Source: Xenorhabdus yunnanensis (GTDB lineage Bacteria > Pseudomonadota > Gammaproteobacteria > Enterobacterales > Enterobacteriaceae). Taken from it: a stretch of 63,073 bases of DNA. The stretch spans positions 1 through 63,073 of the forward strand of contig NZ_JAQRFI010000028.1 in the NCBI RefSeq assembly GCF_028598805.1, written 5' to 3'. Position numbers and translations under genes: made by a program. Every line of letters starts with the position of its first letter. The first letter of the stretch is position 1. This document shows, piece by piece, positions 46,748 through 57,630 of this stretch. Under the pieces are notes generated by a model that worked only from the letters and a program-made list of their open reading frames with translations, searched no databases and was not told where the DNA came from.

Positions 46748-46775
46748 CACGACTCAAAATTGCAACTTGAAAATG
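46748..46775. repeat. Dispersed palindromic repeat, half copy C
   Basis: GCAACTTGAAA (46762-46772) followed by ATGAAGGATATA matches one arm and flank of copy A, in inverse orientation. Confidence 0.5.
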
Positions 46776-46822
46776 AAGGATATATCTTGCTTACCAATAA
46801 GACAGCGTTAACTTAAGGTAAA

Positions 46823-47089
46823 TTATGGTTCAATTTCAATATCTGTCAGTGGATAACAGCTACAAGGTAAAATTTCCCCTTCATTGACAAATGCTAATGG
46901 CTTACAAGGATATCCTACTTTCCCTTTCACCAAACGGACACGACAAGAACCGCAATACCCTTGTCGACATTGGTATTCGAGCTGAACTTTACCGTGTTCC
47001 AGCGCTTCCAACAAATTACCGTGGAAGCCTGAAGAATAATGGATATATAAACCCTGCCGTGACGGCAGGGTGACTTTGTAATCAGCCAT
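46823..47089 (-). CDS. yfaE: Class I ribonucleotide reductase maintenance ferredoxin YfaE
   Basis: An 88-aa [2Fe-2S] ferredoxin that reduces the NrdB diiron site to regenerate the tyrosyl radical cofactor. The four cluster cysteines are in YQCRQGYCGSCRVRL and LPCSCYP. I place the start at ATG 47089, 1 nt after the nrdB stop codon, matching the E. coli length (84 aa); the open frame upstream overlaps nrdB and is not conserved. It is the third gene of nrdA-nrdB-yfaE. Confidence 0.95.
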   Translation of the reverse strand: MADYKVTLPSRQGLYIHYSSGFHGNLLEALEHGKVQLEYQCRQGYCGSCRVRLVKGKVGYPCKPLAFVNEGEILPCSCYPLTDIEIEP

Positions 47090-47090
47090 A

Positions 47091-48221
47091 TCAGAGTTCG
47101 AAACCGCTGAGATCCTCAGTATTGACTTCCGAATCAATCTGACCAACCAAGTAAGAGCTGACTTCGACTTCCTGTGGAGCCACTTGAACATTATCAGAAA
47201 CTAGCCACGCATTAATCCATGGGATCGGATTGGAGCGAGTTTCAAACGGTAGCTTCAAGCCAACTGCCTGCATACGAATATTGGTGATATATTCGACATA
47301 CTGGCACAGAATATCTTTGTTCAGGCCGATCATGGAACCATCTTTAAACAAATAATCAGCCCACTCTTTTTCCTGTTCTGCTGCCTGTACGAACAGGTCA
47401 TAGCACTTTTGTTCACACTCTTTGGCTATTTCCGCCATTTCAGGATCATCCTGACCAGAGCGTAACAGGTTTAACATGTGCTGCGTTCCCGTTAAATGCA
47501 ATGCTTCATCACGGGCAATCAGTTTGATGATTTTGGCGTTACCTTCCATTAATTCACGTTCAGCAAAAGCAAATGAGCATGCAAAACTGACATAGAAGCG
47601 GATAGCCTCTAAAGCGTTAACGCTCATCAAACACAAGTAAAGTTGCTTTTTCAATTCACGCAAACTAACGGTAATAATTTTGCCCGCAACATCAAATGTT
47701 CCTTCACCCAACTGATGATAATAGTTGGTCATTTCGATCAGATCATCGTAATACGCGGAAATGTCTTTTGCGCGTTTTAGAATCTGTTCGTTTTCCACAA
47801 TATCATCAAATACGATAGAAGGATCGTTAACGATATTACGGATAATGTGCGTGTAAGAACGCGAGTGAATCGTTTCTGAAAACGACCACGTTTCAACCCA
47901 TGTTTCCAATTCAGGAATGGAAATCAATGGCAGAAAAGCCACATTCGGGCTACGACCCTGAATAGAATCCAACAGCGTCTGGTATTTCAGATTGCTGATG
48001 AAAATGTGCTTTTCATGATCCGGCAGCGCGTTATAGTCAATGCGATCTCGAGAAACATCCACTTCTTCTGGCCGCCAGAAGAAGGAGAGTTGTTTTTCGA
48101 TCAACTTCTCAAAAATAGGATATTTTTGCTGATCAAAACGCGCCACGTTAACAGACTGACCGAAAAACATCGGTTCTTGTAGCTGATCATTTTTTACTTG
48201 CGAAAAAGTAGTATAGGACAT
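47091..48221 (-). CDS. nrdB: Ribonucleotide reductase class Ia beta subunit NrdB
   Basis: NrdB (376 aa, same as E. coli) carries the diiron-tyrosyl radical. Metal ligands and radical Tyr are visible in [17 protein letters not shown] and [15 protein letters not shown]. The C-terminal tail [20 protein letters not shown], which docks on NrdA, is present. 12 bp separate it from nrdA, so they are co-transcribed. Confidence 0.98.
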   Translation of the reverse strand: MSYTTFSQVKNDQLQEPMFFGQSVNVARFDQQKYPIFEKLIEKQLSFFWRPEEVDVSRDRIDYNALPDHEKHIFISNLKYQTLLDSIQGRSPNVAFLPLISIPELETWVETWSFSETIHSRSYTHIIRNIVNDPSIVFDDIVENEQILKRAKDISAYYDDLIEMTNYYHQLGEGTFDVAGKIITVSLRELKKQLYLCLMSVNALEAIRFYVSFACSFAFAERELMEGNAKIIKLIARDEALHLTGTQHMLNLLRSGQDDPEMAEIAKECEQKCYDLFVQAAEQEKEWADYLFKDGSMIGLNKDILCQYVEYITNIRMQAVGLKLPFETRSNPIPWINAWLVSDNVQVAPQEVEVSSYLVGQIDSEVNTEDLSGFEL

Positions 48222-48233
48222 AGCTTCCTCAAA

Positions 48234-50525
48234 TTAAATCTTACACGCGCCGCCTTCACAATCGGAATCCGCTGACTCAACAACTTCTTCCAGATCACCC
48301 TGAACATCTTCTGCTCCATCACGGGTATTGTGGTAATACAATGTCTTCACACCGTATTTGTAAGCGAGCAGTAAATCTTTCAGCAATTGGTTCATCGGAA
48401 CCTTGCCATTAGGGAAACGTGCCGGATCATAGTTAGTATTGGCAGAAATCGACTGATCGATGAATTTTTGCATGATCCCTACTAACTGTAGGTAACCATC
48501 GTTGTTCGGCATTTGCCACAGCAACTCGTAAGCCCCTTTCAGTAGGTCATAATCTGGTACGACTTGACGCAGAATACCGTCTTTGGATGCTTTTACACTG
48601 ATATAACCACGTGGTGGTTCAATGCCGTTGGTCGCATTAGAGATCTGCGAAGAGGTCTCTGACGGCATCAAGGCAGACAATGTTGAGTTACGCAGGCCGT
48701 ATTGTTGAATGTCACGACGCAGAGCTTCCCAATCCATGTGTAAAGGCTCGTTGGTCAGGGTATCCAGTGTCTTTTTGTAAGTATCAATCGGCAAAATACC
48801 TTGTGCGTAAGTAGTTTCACCAAACCACGGACAAGCACCCTTCTCTTTCGCCAGTTCATTTGAGGCTTTCAGCAAATAGTACTGAATAGTTTCAAATGTT
48901 TTATGAGTCAGGTTATTCGCACTGCCATCAGAATAACGTACGCCATGTTTTGCCAGATAATAAGCGAAGTTAATTACACCAATACCCAGAGTCCGGCGTC
49001 CCATCGAACCTTGTTGTGCGGCGACAATTGGATAATCTTGGTAATCCAGCAAGGAATCCAGAGCACGGACAGCTAACTCCGACAATTCTTCCAACTCAGT
49101 CAGATTTTTGATGGCACCCAGATTGAAGGCAGACAACGTACACAGTGCAATTTCGCCCTTCTGATCGTTTATATCGCTCAACGGCTTAGTTGGCAATGCA
49201 ATCTCCAGACATAAATTCGATTGACGAACAGGCGCAATAGCTGGGTCAAACGGACTGTGAGTATTGCAGTGGTCAACGTTCTGAATGTAAATACGGCCCG
49301 TTGAAGCACGTTCTTGCATCATCAATGAGAACAGTTCAACCGCTTTAATTCGCTCTTTACGGATATTGCTGTCATTTTCATACTGAGTATACAGACGCTC
49401 AAACTCCTCCTGATCCGCAAAGAAGGCATCGTACAATCCCGGAACATCAGACGGGCTGAACAGAGAAATATCTGCCCCTTTAATCAGGCGCTCATACATC
49501 AGTTTATTAATTTGTACACCGTAGTCCATGTGACGAACGCGGTTGCCTTCAACACCACGGTTGTTTTTCAGTACCAACAGGCTTTCTACTTCCAGATGCC
49601 AAAGCGGATAGAACAATGTTGCTGCACCACCACGAACGCCACCTTGAGAACAAGATTTCACCGCAGTCTGGAAATGTTTGTAGAATGGGATACAACCGGT
49701 ATGGAAAGCTTCACCACCACGGATTGGGCTGCCCAATGCACGGATGCGACCCGCGTTTACACCAATGCCAGCACGTTGGGAAACATATTTAACAATTGCG
49801 CTGGATGTCGCATTGATTGAATCCAGACTATCACCACACTCAATCAGAACACAGGAACTGAATTGACGAGTTGGTGTACGAACCCCCGCCATGATTGGCG
49901 TTGGCAGTGAAATTTTAAAGGTGGAAACCGCATCGTAGAAACGACGGATATAGCCCAAGCGCGTTTCTTTTGGATAAGTGGAAAACAAGCACGCAGCAAC
50001 CAAAATGTAAAGGAATTGAGCACTTTCGTAAATCTCACCAGTTACACGATTTTGTACTAAATATTTCCCTTCCAGCTGCTTGACCGCTGCATAAGAGAAA
50101 TTCATATCACGCAAATGATCAATAAAACTATCCATTTGCTCAAATTCTTCTTGGGAATAGTCTTCCAGCAAATGTTTGTCGTATTTACCCAAATTAACCA
50201 TGTTTACGACATGATCATACAGCGCAGGTGGCTCAAACTGACCATAGGCTTTTTTACGCAGGTGGAAGATCGCCAGACGTGCCGCCAGATACTGATAATC
50301 AGGAGCATCACCGGAGATCAGGTCAGCTGAAGCTTTGATCATGGTTTCATGGATATCAGATGTTTTGATACCATCGTAAAATTGAATCTGGGAACGCAGT
50401 TCTACTTGTGATACTGAGACATTTTTCAGACCTTCGGCAGCCCAGGCAACAACCCGGTGAATTTTATCAAGATCAATTTGTTCTTTATGTCCATCACGTT
50501 TGGTAACTAGCAGACTCTGGTTCAT
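48234..50525 (-). CDS. nrdA: Ribonucleotide reductase class Ia alpha subunit NrdA
   Basis: NrdA (763 aa; 761 in E. coli) reduces ribonucleoside diphosphates. An N-terminal ATP cone (LLVTKRDGHKEQIDLDKIHR) is followed by the ten-stranded barrel with active-site cysteines in RQFSSCVLIECG and SNLCLEIALPTKP, and the C-terminal redox pair in DCEGGACKI. The start is ATG 50525, as in E. coli; the frame stays open to 50591 but that part is not conserved. The promoter region carries an NrdR-like box and a DnaA box. Confidence 0.98.
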   Translation of the reverse strand: MNQSLLVTKRDGHKEQIDLDKIHRVVAWAAEGLKNVSVSQVELRSQIQFYDGIKTSDIHETMIKASADLISGDAPDYQYLAARLAIFHLRKKAYGQFEPPALYDHVVNMVNLGKYDKHLLEDYSQEEFEQMDSFIDHLRDMNFSYAAVKQLEGKYLVQNRVTGEIYESAQFLYILVAACLFSTYPKETRLGYIRRFYDAVSTFKISLPTPIMAGVRTPTRQFSSCVLIECGDSLDSINATSSAIVKYVSQRAGIGVNAGRIRALGSPIRGGEAFHTGCIPFYKHFQTAVKSCSQGGVRGGAATLFYPLWHLEVESLLVLKNNRGVEGNRVRHMDYGVQINKLMYERLIKGADISLFSPSDVPGLYDAFFADQEEFERLYTQYENDSNIRKERIKAVELFSLMMQERASTGRIYIQNVDHCNTHSPFDPAIAPVRQSNLCLEIALPTKPLSDINDQKGEIALCTLSAFNLGAIKNLTELEELSELAVRALDSLLDYQDYPIVAAQQGSMGRRTLGIGVINFAYYLAKHGVRYSDGSANNLTHKTFETIQYYLLKASNELAKEKGACPWFGETTYAQGILPIDTYKKTLDTLTNEPLHMDWEALRRDIQQYGLRNSTLSALMPSETSSQISNATNGIEPPRGYISVKASKDGILRQVVPDYDLLKGAYELLWQMPNNDGYLQLVGIMQKFIDQSISANTNYDPARFPNGKVPMNQLLKDLLLAYKYGVKTLYYHNTRDGAEDVQGDLEEVVESADSDCEGGACKI

Positions 50526-50714
50526 GGGGAAATACACCTTCTCTCTTTTCGTATCTTGCCTATATCGCTTTCCTTGACCTCTTGACAGCACGATGCACCC
50601 AGAATGGCAGAGAGCCAGTCAGGGGGTTAGCTACAATCCACTACTATTTCGCTACTGTTTTCGCTATTACTGTTGCTACTATCAGTTTAAGTTGCTACTA
50701 CAAGGTGACAAGAA

Positions 50715-50730
50715 ACACAATATATAGGGG
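50715..50730. promoter_or_regulatory. NrdR-box-like site upstream of nrdA
   Basis: ACACAATATATAGGGG matches the NrdR consensus ACACWATATATWGTGT at 13 of 16 positions. NrdR sites normally come in pairs about 31 bp apart; I do not see a good second box. Confidence 0.55.
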
Positions 50731-50800
50731 GTGATTAAAACGGTAATAACAAGATAATGTTAAATTCGGGTTTTATCAAGTGTACAAGATCGAGAAGTTT

Positions 50801-50809
50801 TGTGGATAA
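50801..50809. promoter_or_regulatory. DnaA box upstream of nrdA
   Basis: TGTGGATAA is the reverse complement of the consensus TTATCCACA. DnaA is known to bind and regulate the E. coli nrdAB promoter. Confidence 0.75.
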
Positions 50810-50951
50810 CTTGAGGATTAATTTTGGCAAAAAGCCGATAACCTGCGTAGTTACTTGATGTTACTTTCATAAGGCTATCGGCATAACGGGGAAAATAAAA
50901 TCTTAAAAAAAATATCTAATTGCCGCTTTATTAATCCCTTAGCTATCTTAG

Positions 50952-51686
50952 TCAGGCAGATTGAGTGTGCAGCATATAATTCACGTCTACATTGTGCCCA
51001 AGTCGAAATTTGTCTGTTAACGGGTTGTAATGTAATCCAATGATATGTTGCTCTTTCAGACTTGTCTTATCAATCCAACTAATCAGTTCAGAAGGACGAA
51101 TGAATTTTTTCGCATCATGTGTGCCTTTTGGCACCATATTCAATATATATTCAGCGCCAACAACAGCCATCAGCCAAGCTTTCCGGTTTCGATTAATCGT
51201 TGAAAAGAATACGTGACCACCGGGTTTTATTAATTTGGCACAAGCACGAACCACGGACTCGGGATCTGGCACATGTTCAAGCATTTCCAGGCAGGTCACG
51301 ACGTCATAAGCATTCTGGTGCTGCTCAGCATGGCTTTCTACCGTCTCCTGAACATAAGAAACGGAAACGCCGGATTCCAACGCATGCAAACGGGCAACTT
51401 GCAGGGGTTCAAAACCCATATCCAGCCCTGTCACTTCCGCACCTTCGCGTGCCATGCTTTCTGACAGAATGCCGCCGCCACATCCAACATCCAGCACTTT
51501 CTTACCAAAAAGGCCGTCAGCATGTTGCAAAATGTAGTTCAAACGCAGTGGGTTGATGCGGTGCAACGGCTTGAATTCACCTTCCAGATCCCACCAACGA
51601 GAAGCAACGGCTTCAAATTTTTCGATTTCCTGCTGATCCACATTAGCATGGGACTGAGTGTGTGAATCGGGAGTTTTGACGTTCAT
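50952..51686 (-). CDS. ubiG: Ubiquinone biosynthesis O-methyltransferase UbiG
   Basis: UbiG (244 aa; 240 in E. coli) performs both SAM-dependent O-methylations in ubiquinone synthesis. SAM-binding motif I is [20 protein letters not shown]; other conserved parts are [31 protein letters not shown] and [20 protein letters not shown]. The start is ATG 51686 by alignment, with AGGAG about 11 nt upstream; the frame continues upstream through a tandem repeat and is not conserved. Divergent from gyrA, as in E. coli. Confidence 0.97.
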   Translation of the reverse strand: MNVKTPDSHTQSHANVDQQEIEKFEAVASRWWDLEGEFKPLHRINPLRLNYILQHADGLFGKKVLDVGCGGGILSESMAREGAEVTGLDMGFEPLQVARLHALESGVSVSYVQETVESHAEQHQNAYDVVTCLEMLEHVPDPESVVRACAKLIKPGGHVFFSTINRNRKAWLMAVVGAEYILNMVPKGTHDAKKFIRPSELISWIDKTSLKEQHIIGLHYNPLTDKFRLGHNVDVNYMLHTQSA

Positions 51687-51707
51687 CAGCAATATCGCTC
51701 CTAGGAA

Positions 51708-51752
51708 CTGCTTCACAGAAAACTGGTGCACAGAAAACTGATTCACAGAAAA
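51708..51752. repeat. Three tandem 15-bp repeats in the ubiG leader
   Basis: Three consecutive 15-mers of the form CTGNNNCACAGAAAA (51708-51722, 51723-51737, 51738-51752) between ubiG and gyrA. Confidence 0.9.
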
Positions 51753-51849
51753 TGTAACAGTATTATGGGGATGTGTGATAGAAAACTATTATACATGCCT
51801 TAATCTTGAAATACCCGCATCAGGTTTTTATAAAACTGTCAATTTGTGG

Positions 51850-51855
51850 TATAAT
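51850..51855 (+). promoter_or_regulatory. gyrA promoter -10 element
   Basis: TATAAT, 41 bp before the gyrA ATG. The -35 region (around 51827) is poor, as is usual for gyrase promoters that respond to DNA relaxation. Confidence 0.6.
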
Positions 51856-51895
51856 TCTAAGCCTTTGAATTCGGAGTATGAGGGACAGTGGCTCC

Positions 51896-54529
51896 ATGAG
51901 CGACATTGCCAGAGAAATCACACCGGTCAATATCGAAGAAGAGCTGAAAAGCTCGTATCTGGATTATGCGATGTCCGTTATTGTTGGACGCGCACTGCCA
52001 GATGTTCGGGACGGACTGAAGCCAGTACACCGCCGCGTACTTTTCGCTATGAATGTATTAGGAAATGATTGGAATAAACCTTATAAGAAATCTGCCCGCG
52101 TTGTTGGGGATGTTATCGGTAAATACCATCCACATGGTGACAGCGCTGTTTATGACACGATTGTTCGTCTGGCACAACCATTCTCCATGCGCTACATGCT
52201 GGTTGACGGTCAGGGGAACTTTGGGTCAGTAGATGGCGATTCTGCGGCAGCGATGCGTTACACCGAAGTGCGCATGGCAAAAATTGCCCATGAATTGCTG
52301 GCGGACTTAGAAAAAGAAACTGTCGACTTCGTGCCCAACTATGATGGCACAGAGCAAATCCCCGAGGTAATGCCAACCCGTATTCCCAATTTGCTGGTGA
52401 ATGGCTCATCAGGGATAGCGGTCGGCATGGCAACCAATATTCCACCTCATAACTTATCTGAGGTGATCGACGGCTGTCTGGCTTATATTGATGATGAAAA
52501 CATTAGTATTGAAGGCCTGATGGAATATATTCCGGGTCCAGACTTCCCTACGGCTGCTATTATCAACGGGCGTCGTGGCATTCAGGAAGCCTATCGTACA
52601 GGCCGCGGTAAAATCTACATCCGCGCCCGCGCAGAAATTGAAACTGACGAAAAAAATGGCCGCGAAACCATTATCGTCAATGAAATCCCTTATCAGGTCA
52701 ATAAAGCCCGACTGATCGAAAAAATGGCTGAACTGGTAAAAGAGAAGCGTATTGAGGGGATCAGTGCACTGCGTGACGAATCCGATAAAGATGGAATGCG
52801 CATCGTTATCGAAGTAAAACGTGATGCGGTTGGTGAAGTTGTCCTGAATAATCTGTATTCACTGACTCAATTGCAGGTTTCATTTGGTGTCAACATGGTT
52901 GCCCTGCATCAAGGACAGCCTAAGTTACTCAATCTGAAAGATATCCTTTCTGCGTTTGTTTGCCATCGTCGTGAAGTAGTCACGCGCCGGACAATTTTTG
53001 AACTGCGCAAAGCTCGCGAACGTGCCCATATCCTTGAAGCACTGGCTATTGCTCTGGTAAACATCGATCCTGTTATCGAATTGATCCGTCGCGCTTCTAC
53101 TCCTGCTGAAGCGAAAGCCAGCTTGATTTCCCAAGCGTGGGAGTTAGGCAATGTTGCCTCTATGCTGGAACAAGCAGGTGACGATGCTGCCCGTCCTGAA
53201 TGGCTGGAACCACAGTACGGTATCCATGACGGTAAATATTATCTGACCGAACAGCAAGCACAGGCCATTTTGGATCTGCGTCTGCAAAAACTGACCGGGC
53301 TTGAGCATGAAAAACTGCTTGATGAGTATCGTGAACTGCTGAAAGCTATTGCTGAACTCCTGTTCATTTTGGAAAACCCGGAACGCTTGATGGAAGTTAT
53401 TCGTGAAGAACTGCTGGTTATCAAAGAGCAGTATAACGATGCCCGTCGGACTGAGCTGACTGAGAATTCAGCAGATATCAACATTGAAGACCTGATTACT
53501 CAGGAAGATGTTGTGGTCACACTATCCCATCAGGGATACGTCAAATACCAGCCACTGTCTGATTACGAAGCACAGCGTCGTGGCGGCAAGGGCAAATCAG
53601 CTGCACGTACCAAAGAAGAAGACTTCATTGAGCGTTTGCTGGTAGCCAATACCCACGACACCATTCTCTGCTTCTCAAATAAAGGCAAGATGTACTGGAT
53701 GAAGGTATATCAGTTGCCGGAAGCGAGCCGTGGTGCCCGTGGTCGTCCAATTGTCAACCTTCTGCCATTGGATCAGAACGAACGTATTACAGCCATTTTA
53801 CCAGTGCGTGAATATGAAGATGGGTTGAATATCTTCATGGCAACAGCAAGTGGTATTGTGAAGAAGACCAAACTCAGCGAATTCAGCCGTCCACGCAGTG
53901 CCGGTATCATTGCAGTGAACCTGAATGAAGGAGACGAGCTAATCGGTGTTGACCTGACAGATGGCAGCAACGAAGTCATGCTGTTCTCTGCACAAGGCAA
54001 AGTCGTTCGTTTCCTTGAAGAAGAGGAAGAAACGCTGGAAGACGGTACTGTCCGCGTAAAAGGTGTACGTGCAATGGGACGCACCGCAACTGGAGTTCGT
54101 GGTATCAAACTCAGTGAAGGTGATAAAGTTGTTTCGCTGATCATTCCTCGTGGGGAAGGAGAAATTCTGACCGTTACCGAAAATGGTTATGGCAAACGTA
54201 CGGCCGAAGGTGAATACCCGACAAAATCCCGAGCAACCCAAGGCGTTATTTCAATTAAAGTCAGCGAACGTAACGGCAACGTGATCGGTGCAATTCAAGT
54301 AGAGACAACTGATCAAATCATGATGATTACTGATGCAGGTACATTGGTGAGAACCCGTGTGTCTGAAGTCAGTGTTGTTGGTCGTAATACACAAGGTGTT
54401 ACGCTGATCCGTACCACAGAAGACGAAAAAGTTGTTGGCCTACAACGTGTAGCTGAGCCTGATGACGAAGATGAGGATGGTAATACAGCAATTTCTTCTG
54501 ATGAAGAACATAATGATTCAGTAAATTAA
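51896..54529 (+). CDS. gyrA: DNA gyrase subunit A
   Basis: GyrA (877 aa; 875 in E. coli) cleaves and rejoins DNA in the A2B2 gyrase. The catalytic Tyr122 is in [10 protein letters not shown]. The quinolone-determining region reads [20 protein letters not shown] with wild-type Ser83 and Asp87, so no classical resistance change is present. The C-terminal beta-pinwheel carries the GyrA box QRRGGKG. It ends in an acidic tail ([20 protein letters not shown]). I use ATG 51896 (GGGACAG upstream). A chromosomal ccdB, whose family targets GyrA, lies 30 kb away in this window. Confidence 0.99.
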   Translation: MSDIAREITPVNIEEELKSSYLDYAMSVIVGRALPDVRDGLKPVHRRVLFAMNVLGNDWNKPYKKSARVVGDVIGKYHPHGDSAVYDTIVRLAQPFSMRYMLVDGQGNFGSVDGDSAAAMRYTEVRMAKIAHELLADLEKETVDFVPNYDGTEQIPEVMPTRIPNLLVNGSSGIAVGMATNIPPHNLSEVIDGCLAYIDDENISIEGLMEYIPGPDFPTAAIINGRRGIQEAYRTGRGKIYIRARAEIETDEKNGRETIIVNEIPYQVNKARLIEKMAELVKEKRIEGISALRDESDKDGMRIVIEVKRDAVGEVVLNNLYSLTQLQVSFGVNMVALHQGQPKLLNLKDILSAFVCHRREVVTRRTIFELRKARERAHILEALAIALVNIDPVIELIRRASTPAEAKASLISQAWELGNVASMLEQAGDDAARPEWLEPQYGIHDGKYYLTEQQAQAILDLRLQKLTGLEHEKLLDEYRELLKAIAELLFILENPERLMEVIREELLVIKEQYNDARRTELTENSADINIEDLITQEDVVVTLSHQGYVKYQPLSDYEAQRRGGKGKSAARTKEEDFIERLLVANTHDTILCFSNKGKMYWMKVYQLPEASRGARGRPIVNLLPLDQNERITAILPVREYEDGLNIFMATASGIVKKTKLSEFSRPRSAGIIAVNLNEGDELIGVDLTDGSNEVMLFSAQGKVVRFLEEEEETLEDGTVRVKGVRAMGRTATGVRGIKLSEGDKVVSLIIPRGEGEILTVTENGYGKRTAEGEYPTKSRATQGVISIKVSERNGNVIGAIQVETTDQIMMITDAGTLVRTRVSEVSVVGRNTQGVTLIRTTEDEKVVGLQRVAEPDDEDEDGNTAISSDEEHNDSVN

Positions 54530-54578
54530 GTGTAATTCACTTATTTTATTTTGATTCAGCTGTATAGCTGTCAAATAG

Positions 54579-54604
54579 AGCAGGCACTTAGCGCCTGCTT
54601 TTTT
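54579..54604 (+). terminator. Terminator after gyrA
   Basis: AGCAGGC/GCCTGCT (54579-54585, 54593-54599) followed by TTTTTT. Confidence 0.92.
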
Positions 54605-54713
54605 ACATAATTTTTTAGCAAGAACCAGTAATAACTAAATGCTACTTTGTATTCCCTGCTACACTAGTATATGCTGTAATCAGTATTAATCATATTTTCC
54701 ATCAGGCGATCTC

Positions 54714-57563
54714 TTGAGATATTTATCTTCTTTCCGAACGTCCTTAAAGATATCCCGCTACCTTTTTCGGGTACTTGGATTTATGTTATGGGCACTCGGC
54801 GCCTTATTAACCAGTTTTTATTTAGCAAATCTTTTTAATGGGGTTAAATCAGATATTCGCCAAGATTATAATAGTAACTATGACACAACGTTTTCTTATA
54901 TGCGGCATATCACCAGTATCCTGCGTGATATTCAATTTATGACTGAAAAATTTTTATCACGAGAGGATGCAAAAGATCTAACTGTTACACCGACGCCTCA
55001 TAAACCTATTACCTCATACATTCCCCTAAATACAAATTCCAATTGTCATCTTTTACGTGAAAGCACACATAATTATTTAATCCCAGTAAGTAAACAACTT
55101 TTATTTTGGAAAGATATTCTTGCTGGTATGCGCGGAATAAGTCAGATTTTTTTCGTTGAAACCTCAAGCTATTGCATGGTGCATCTATACTCTAACAACA
55201 ATATGATGGAGCCAGATAAGCTAAAAAAGATAATCTATGAAAACACCCGTAGGCTACAAAATATGAAAGAACAGGCAAAAGAACAAACTATCTTTTGGAT
55301 TCTGCCCAATGCAAGAATAGATAATGGTACTATTTATGTTATTACTCCTGTTTATCTTAATGGAAAAATGATTGGTATAGTAGGTCTCGAAAAAACTATC
55401 ATGCTAGAAAACTTTCTATTCAAAAGAGAGCGGCCTATCCATACCGCGCTACTAAATGAATCAAATCAGCTTTTATTAGAATACCCTGCAAAAAATAGTA
55501 GCAAGCTCCCATTCGAGAATATGAAATCACCTTATTTTGGTTACGATGAAAATTTTACCTCCTTGTTATTAGTACGGCGTTTATCACCCTCATCATTATA
55601 CATTGTCTATTCATTACCACTAAAAACTATTTATAATGAACTAAAAGCCAATATAATTCATAGTATTATATTAAATATTATTTCTGCGATCTCAATCATC
55701 TTTTTGGTTTGGCTATTTGAAAGAAAAATGTTTTCGCCAGCCCAAGACAATGCAATCCGCCTTGAAGAACATGAACAATTTAACCATAAAATTGTCGCCT
55801 CAGCCCCTGTGGGGATCAGCATCTTAAGAGTCAGTGATGGTGCTAATATTCTGAGTAATGAGTTAGCGCATAACTATACCCGGATGCTGACGTATGAAGA
55901 TCAAAAACGCATTGTCGACATCATTTGCGATCAAACCAGCAGCTATATTGATGTCGTCACCCGTAACAATAATCACCTACAAATTAGTTTCGTACACTCA
56001 CGCTATCGCAATGAAGAAGTCGCAATTTGTGTACTGATAGATGTCAGTACCCGTGTAAAAATGGAAAAATCTTTACAGGAAATGGCTTCAGCAGCAGAAC
56101 AAGCCAATCAGGCAAAATCGATGTTTCTTGCAACCGTTAGTCATGAGCTAAGGACACCTCTATATGGAATAATTGGTAATCTGGAACTCATGCAGTCTCA
56201 TTCATTATCATCAGAATCTGCACGATTACTGGCAACGATGAATAACTCATCATCATTATTACTAAAAATCATCAGTGATATTCTCGACTTTTCTAAAATA
56301 GAATCTAATCAATTAAAAATTGAACCGAAAGATTTCAGTTGCAGAGAGATAATCTCTCATGTGATTTCAAACTACCTTCCCCTCACAGCAAAAAAAGGAT
56401 TGGGTTTATATTGCTATATAAAACCAGAAGTTCCCGACATCATTCTCAACGACCCGGTAAGACTACAACAAATCATCTCTAATCTACTTAACAATGCGAT
56501 CAAGTTCACAGCATCTGGCTGCGTCGTTATTGAAGTTACAACAAGGCATGGCTATCTACACATCAGTATCAAAGATACGGGTATTGGAATCGAAGATAAA
56601 TTACAACTTCAATTATTTGAGCCATTTTTTCAAATTAGCGCTAATAGGGAAAACACGTCACACGGTACAGGATTGGGACTGGCTATTTGTGAAAAATTGG
56701 TTAACTTGATGGATGGCGATATTGAATTCGTTTCACAAAAATATGTTGGCAGTATCTTTTCCATTCGCATCCCTTTATATGGGAAAAAATATCATGCCAA
56801 ACCACTATTCAATCAACGGAAAAAAAATAAGATTTTATTGTATATTAACAATGAGTTTCTAGAAAAATATTTGCAAAATTTCCTCGTACAGAATTATTTC
56901 CAAGTCTCCCTCTATAACGAAAGCAAAATAGATGGCACGGAAATACTAATTAGTGACCAAGCCAATAAACCAAACATTTCTGTACACTACTTTATAGAAA
57001 TATCAGAAAAACATATTGGTCCACCAGAACAAATTCGAGAAAATTATTGGTTATATAATACTTATGAACTGAGTGAGTTGGATAGTATGCTAGATAATTT
57101 CTTAACAGCACATACTTTCTTGCCAACCGTTTCTGCATTAATACCTTCTATATCAAATAAAACCATACAAACTGATAGTCGCCTGAACGCAGTTAGAGTA
57201 TTAGTAGTTGATGACCATCCTATTAATCGGAATTTACTGGTCGACCAATTAAATTCAATAGGGTTCAGTGCATCAATGGCTAACGATGGTATTGATGCTA
57301 TTGAATACCTGAAAAACAATCCAATAGATATTATTCTAACGGATGTCAACATGCCAAATATGGATGGATATGAACTTGCTCAATATTTGAGGAGCAGAAA
57401 TTATACAAAATCAATTATCGGCATTACTGCCAATGCATTAGCAGAAGAAAAACAACGGTGCGTTAATGCAGGAATGAATGACTGCCTATCAAAGCCTGTA
57501 TCACTGGCTATATTAAAAGAAACATTAATCAAATACAGTGATATTAAAACTAGAATACATTGA
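54714..57563 (+). CDS. rcsC: Rcs phosphorelay hybrid sensor kinase RcsC
   Basis: RcsC (949 aa, same as E. coli) is an inner-membrane kinase of the Rcs envelope-stress relay, passing phosphate to RcsD and RcsB. It has two membrane segments (about 20-40 and 315-335) flanking a periplasmic domain, and a PAS-like segment (FNHKIVASAPVGISILRV). The kinase His is in FLATVSHELRTPLYGIIGNL. The ATPase boxes are NLLNNAIKFT, DTGIGI and GTGLGLAICEKL, and a C-terminal receiver has Asp in IILTDVNMPNMDGY. TTG start at 54714. The periplasmic domain differs most from E. coli. Converges on rcsB; a weak hairpin (57579-57606) separates them. Confidence 0.98.
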   Translation: MRYLSSFRTSLKISRYLFRVLGFMLWALGALLTSFYLANLFNGVKSDIRQDYNSNYDTTFSYMRHITSILRDIQFMTEKFLSREDAKDLTVTPTPHKPITSYIPLNTNSNCHLLRESTHNYLIPVSKQLLFWKDILAGMRGISQIFFVETSSYCMVHLYSNNNMMEPDKLKKIIYENTRRLQNMKEQAKEQTIFWILPNARIDNGTIYVITPVYLNGKMIGIVGLEKTIMLENFLFKRERPIHTALLNESNQLLLEYPAKNSSKLPFENMKSPYFGYDENFTSLLLVRRLSPSSLYIVYSLPLKTIYNELKANIIHSIILNIISAISIIFLVWLFERKMFSPAQDNAIRLEEHEQFNHKIVASAPVGISILRVSDGANILSNELAHNYTRMLTYEDQKRIVDIICDQTSSYIDVVTRNNNHLQISFVHSRYRNEEVAICVLIDVSTRVKMEKSLQEMASAAEQANQAKSMFLATVSHELRTPLYGIIGNLELMQSHSLSSESARLLATMNNSSSLLLKIISDILDFSKIESNQLKIEPKDFSCREIISHVISNYLPLTAKKGLGLYCYIKPEVPDIILNDPVRLQQIISNLLNNAIKFTASGCVVIEVTTRHGYLHISIKDTGIGIEDKLQLQLFEPFFQISANRENTSHGTGLGLAICEKLVNLMDGDIEFVSQKYVGSIFSIRIPLYGKKYHAKPLFNQRKKNKILLYINNEFLEKYLQNFLVQNYFQVSLYNESKIDGTEILISDQANKPNISVHYFIEISEKHIGPPEQIRENYWLYNTYELSELDSMLDNFLTAHTFLPTVSALIPSISNKTIQTDSRLNAVRVLVVDDHPINRNLLVDQLNSIGFSASMANDGIDAIEYLKNNPIDIILTDVNMPNMDGYELAQYLRSRNYTKSIIGITANALAEEKQRCVNAGMNDCLSKPVSLAILKETLIKYSDIKTRIH

Positions 57564-57630
57564 TGAATTAAATAATGAAGAATCGATAACCACTGCTACC
57601 GATTCTGCATTAAAAAAGATAACACATTGA

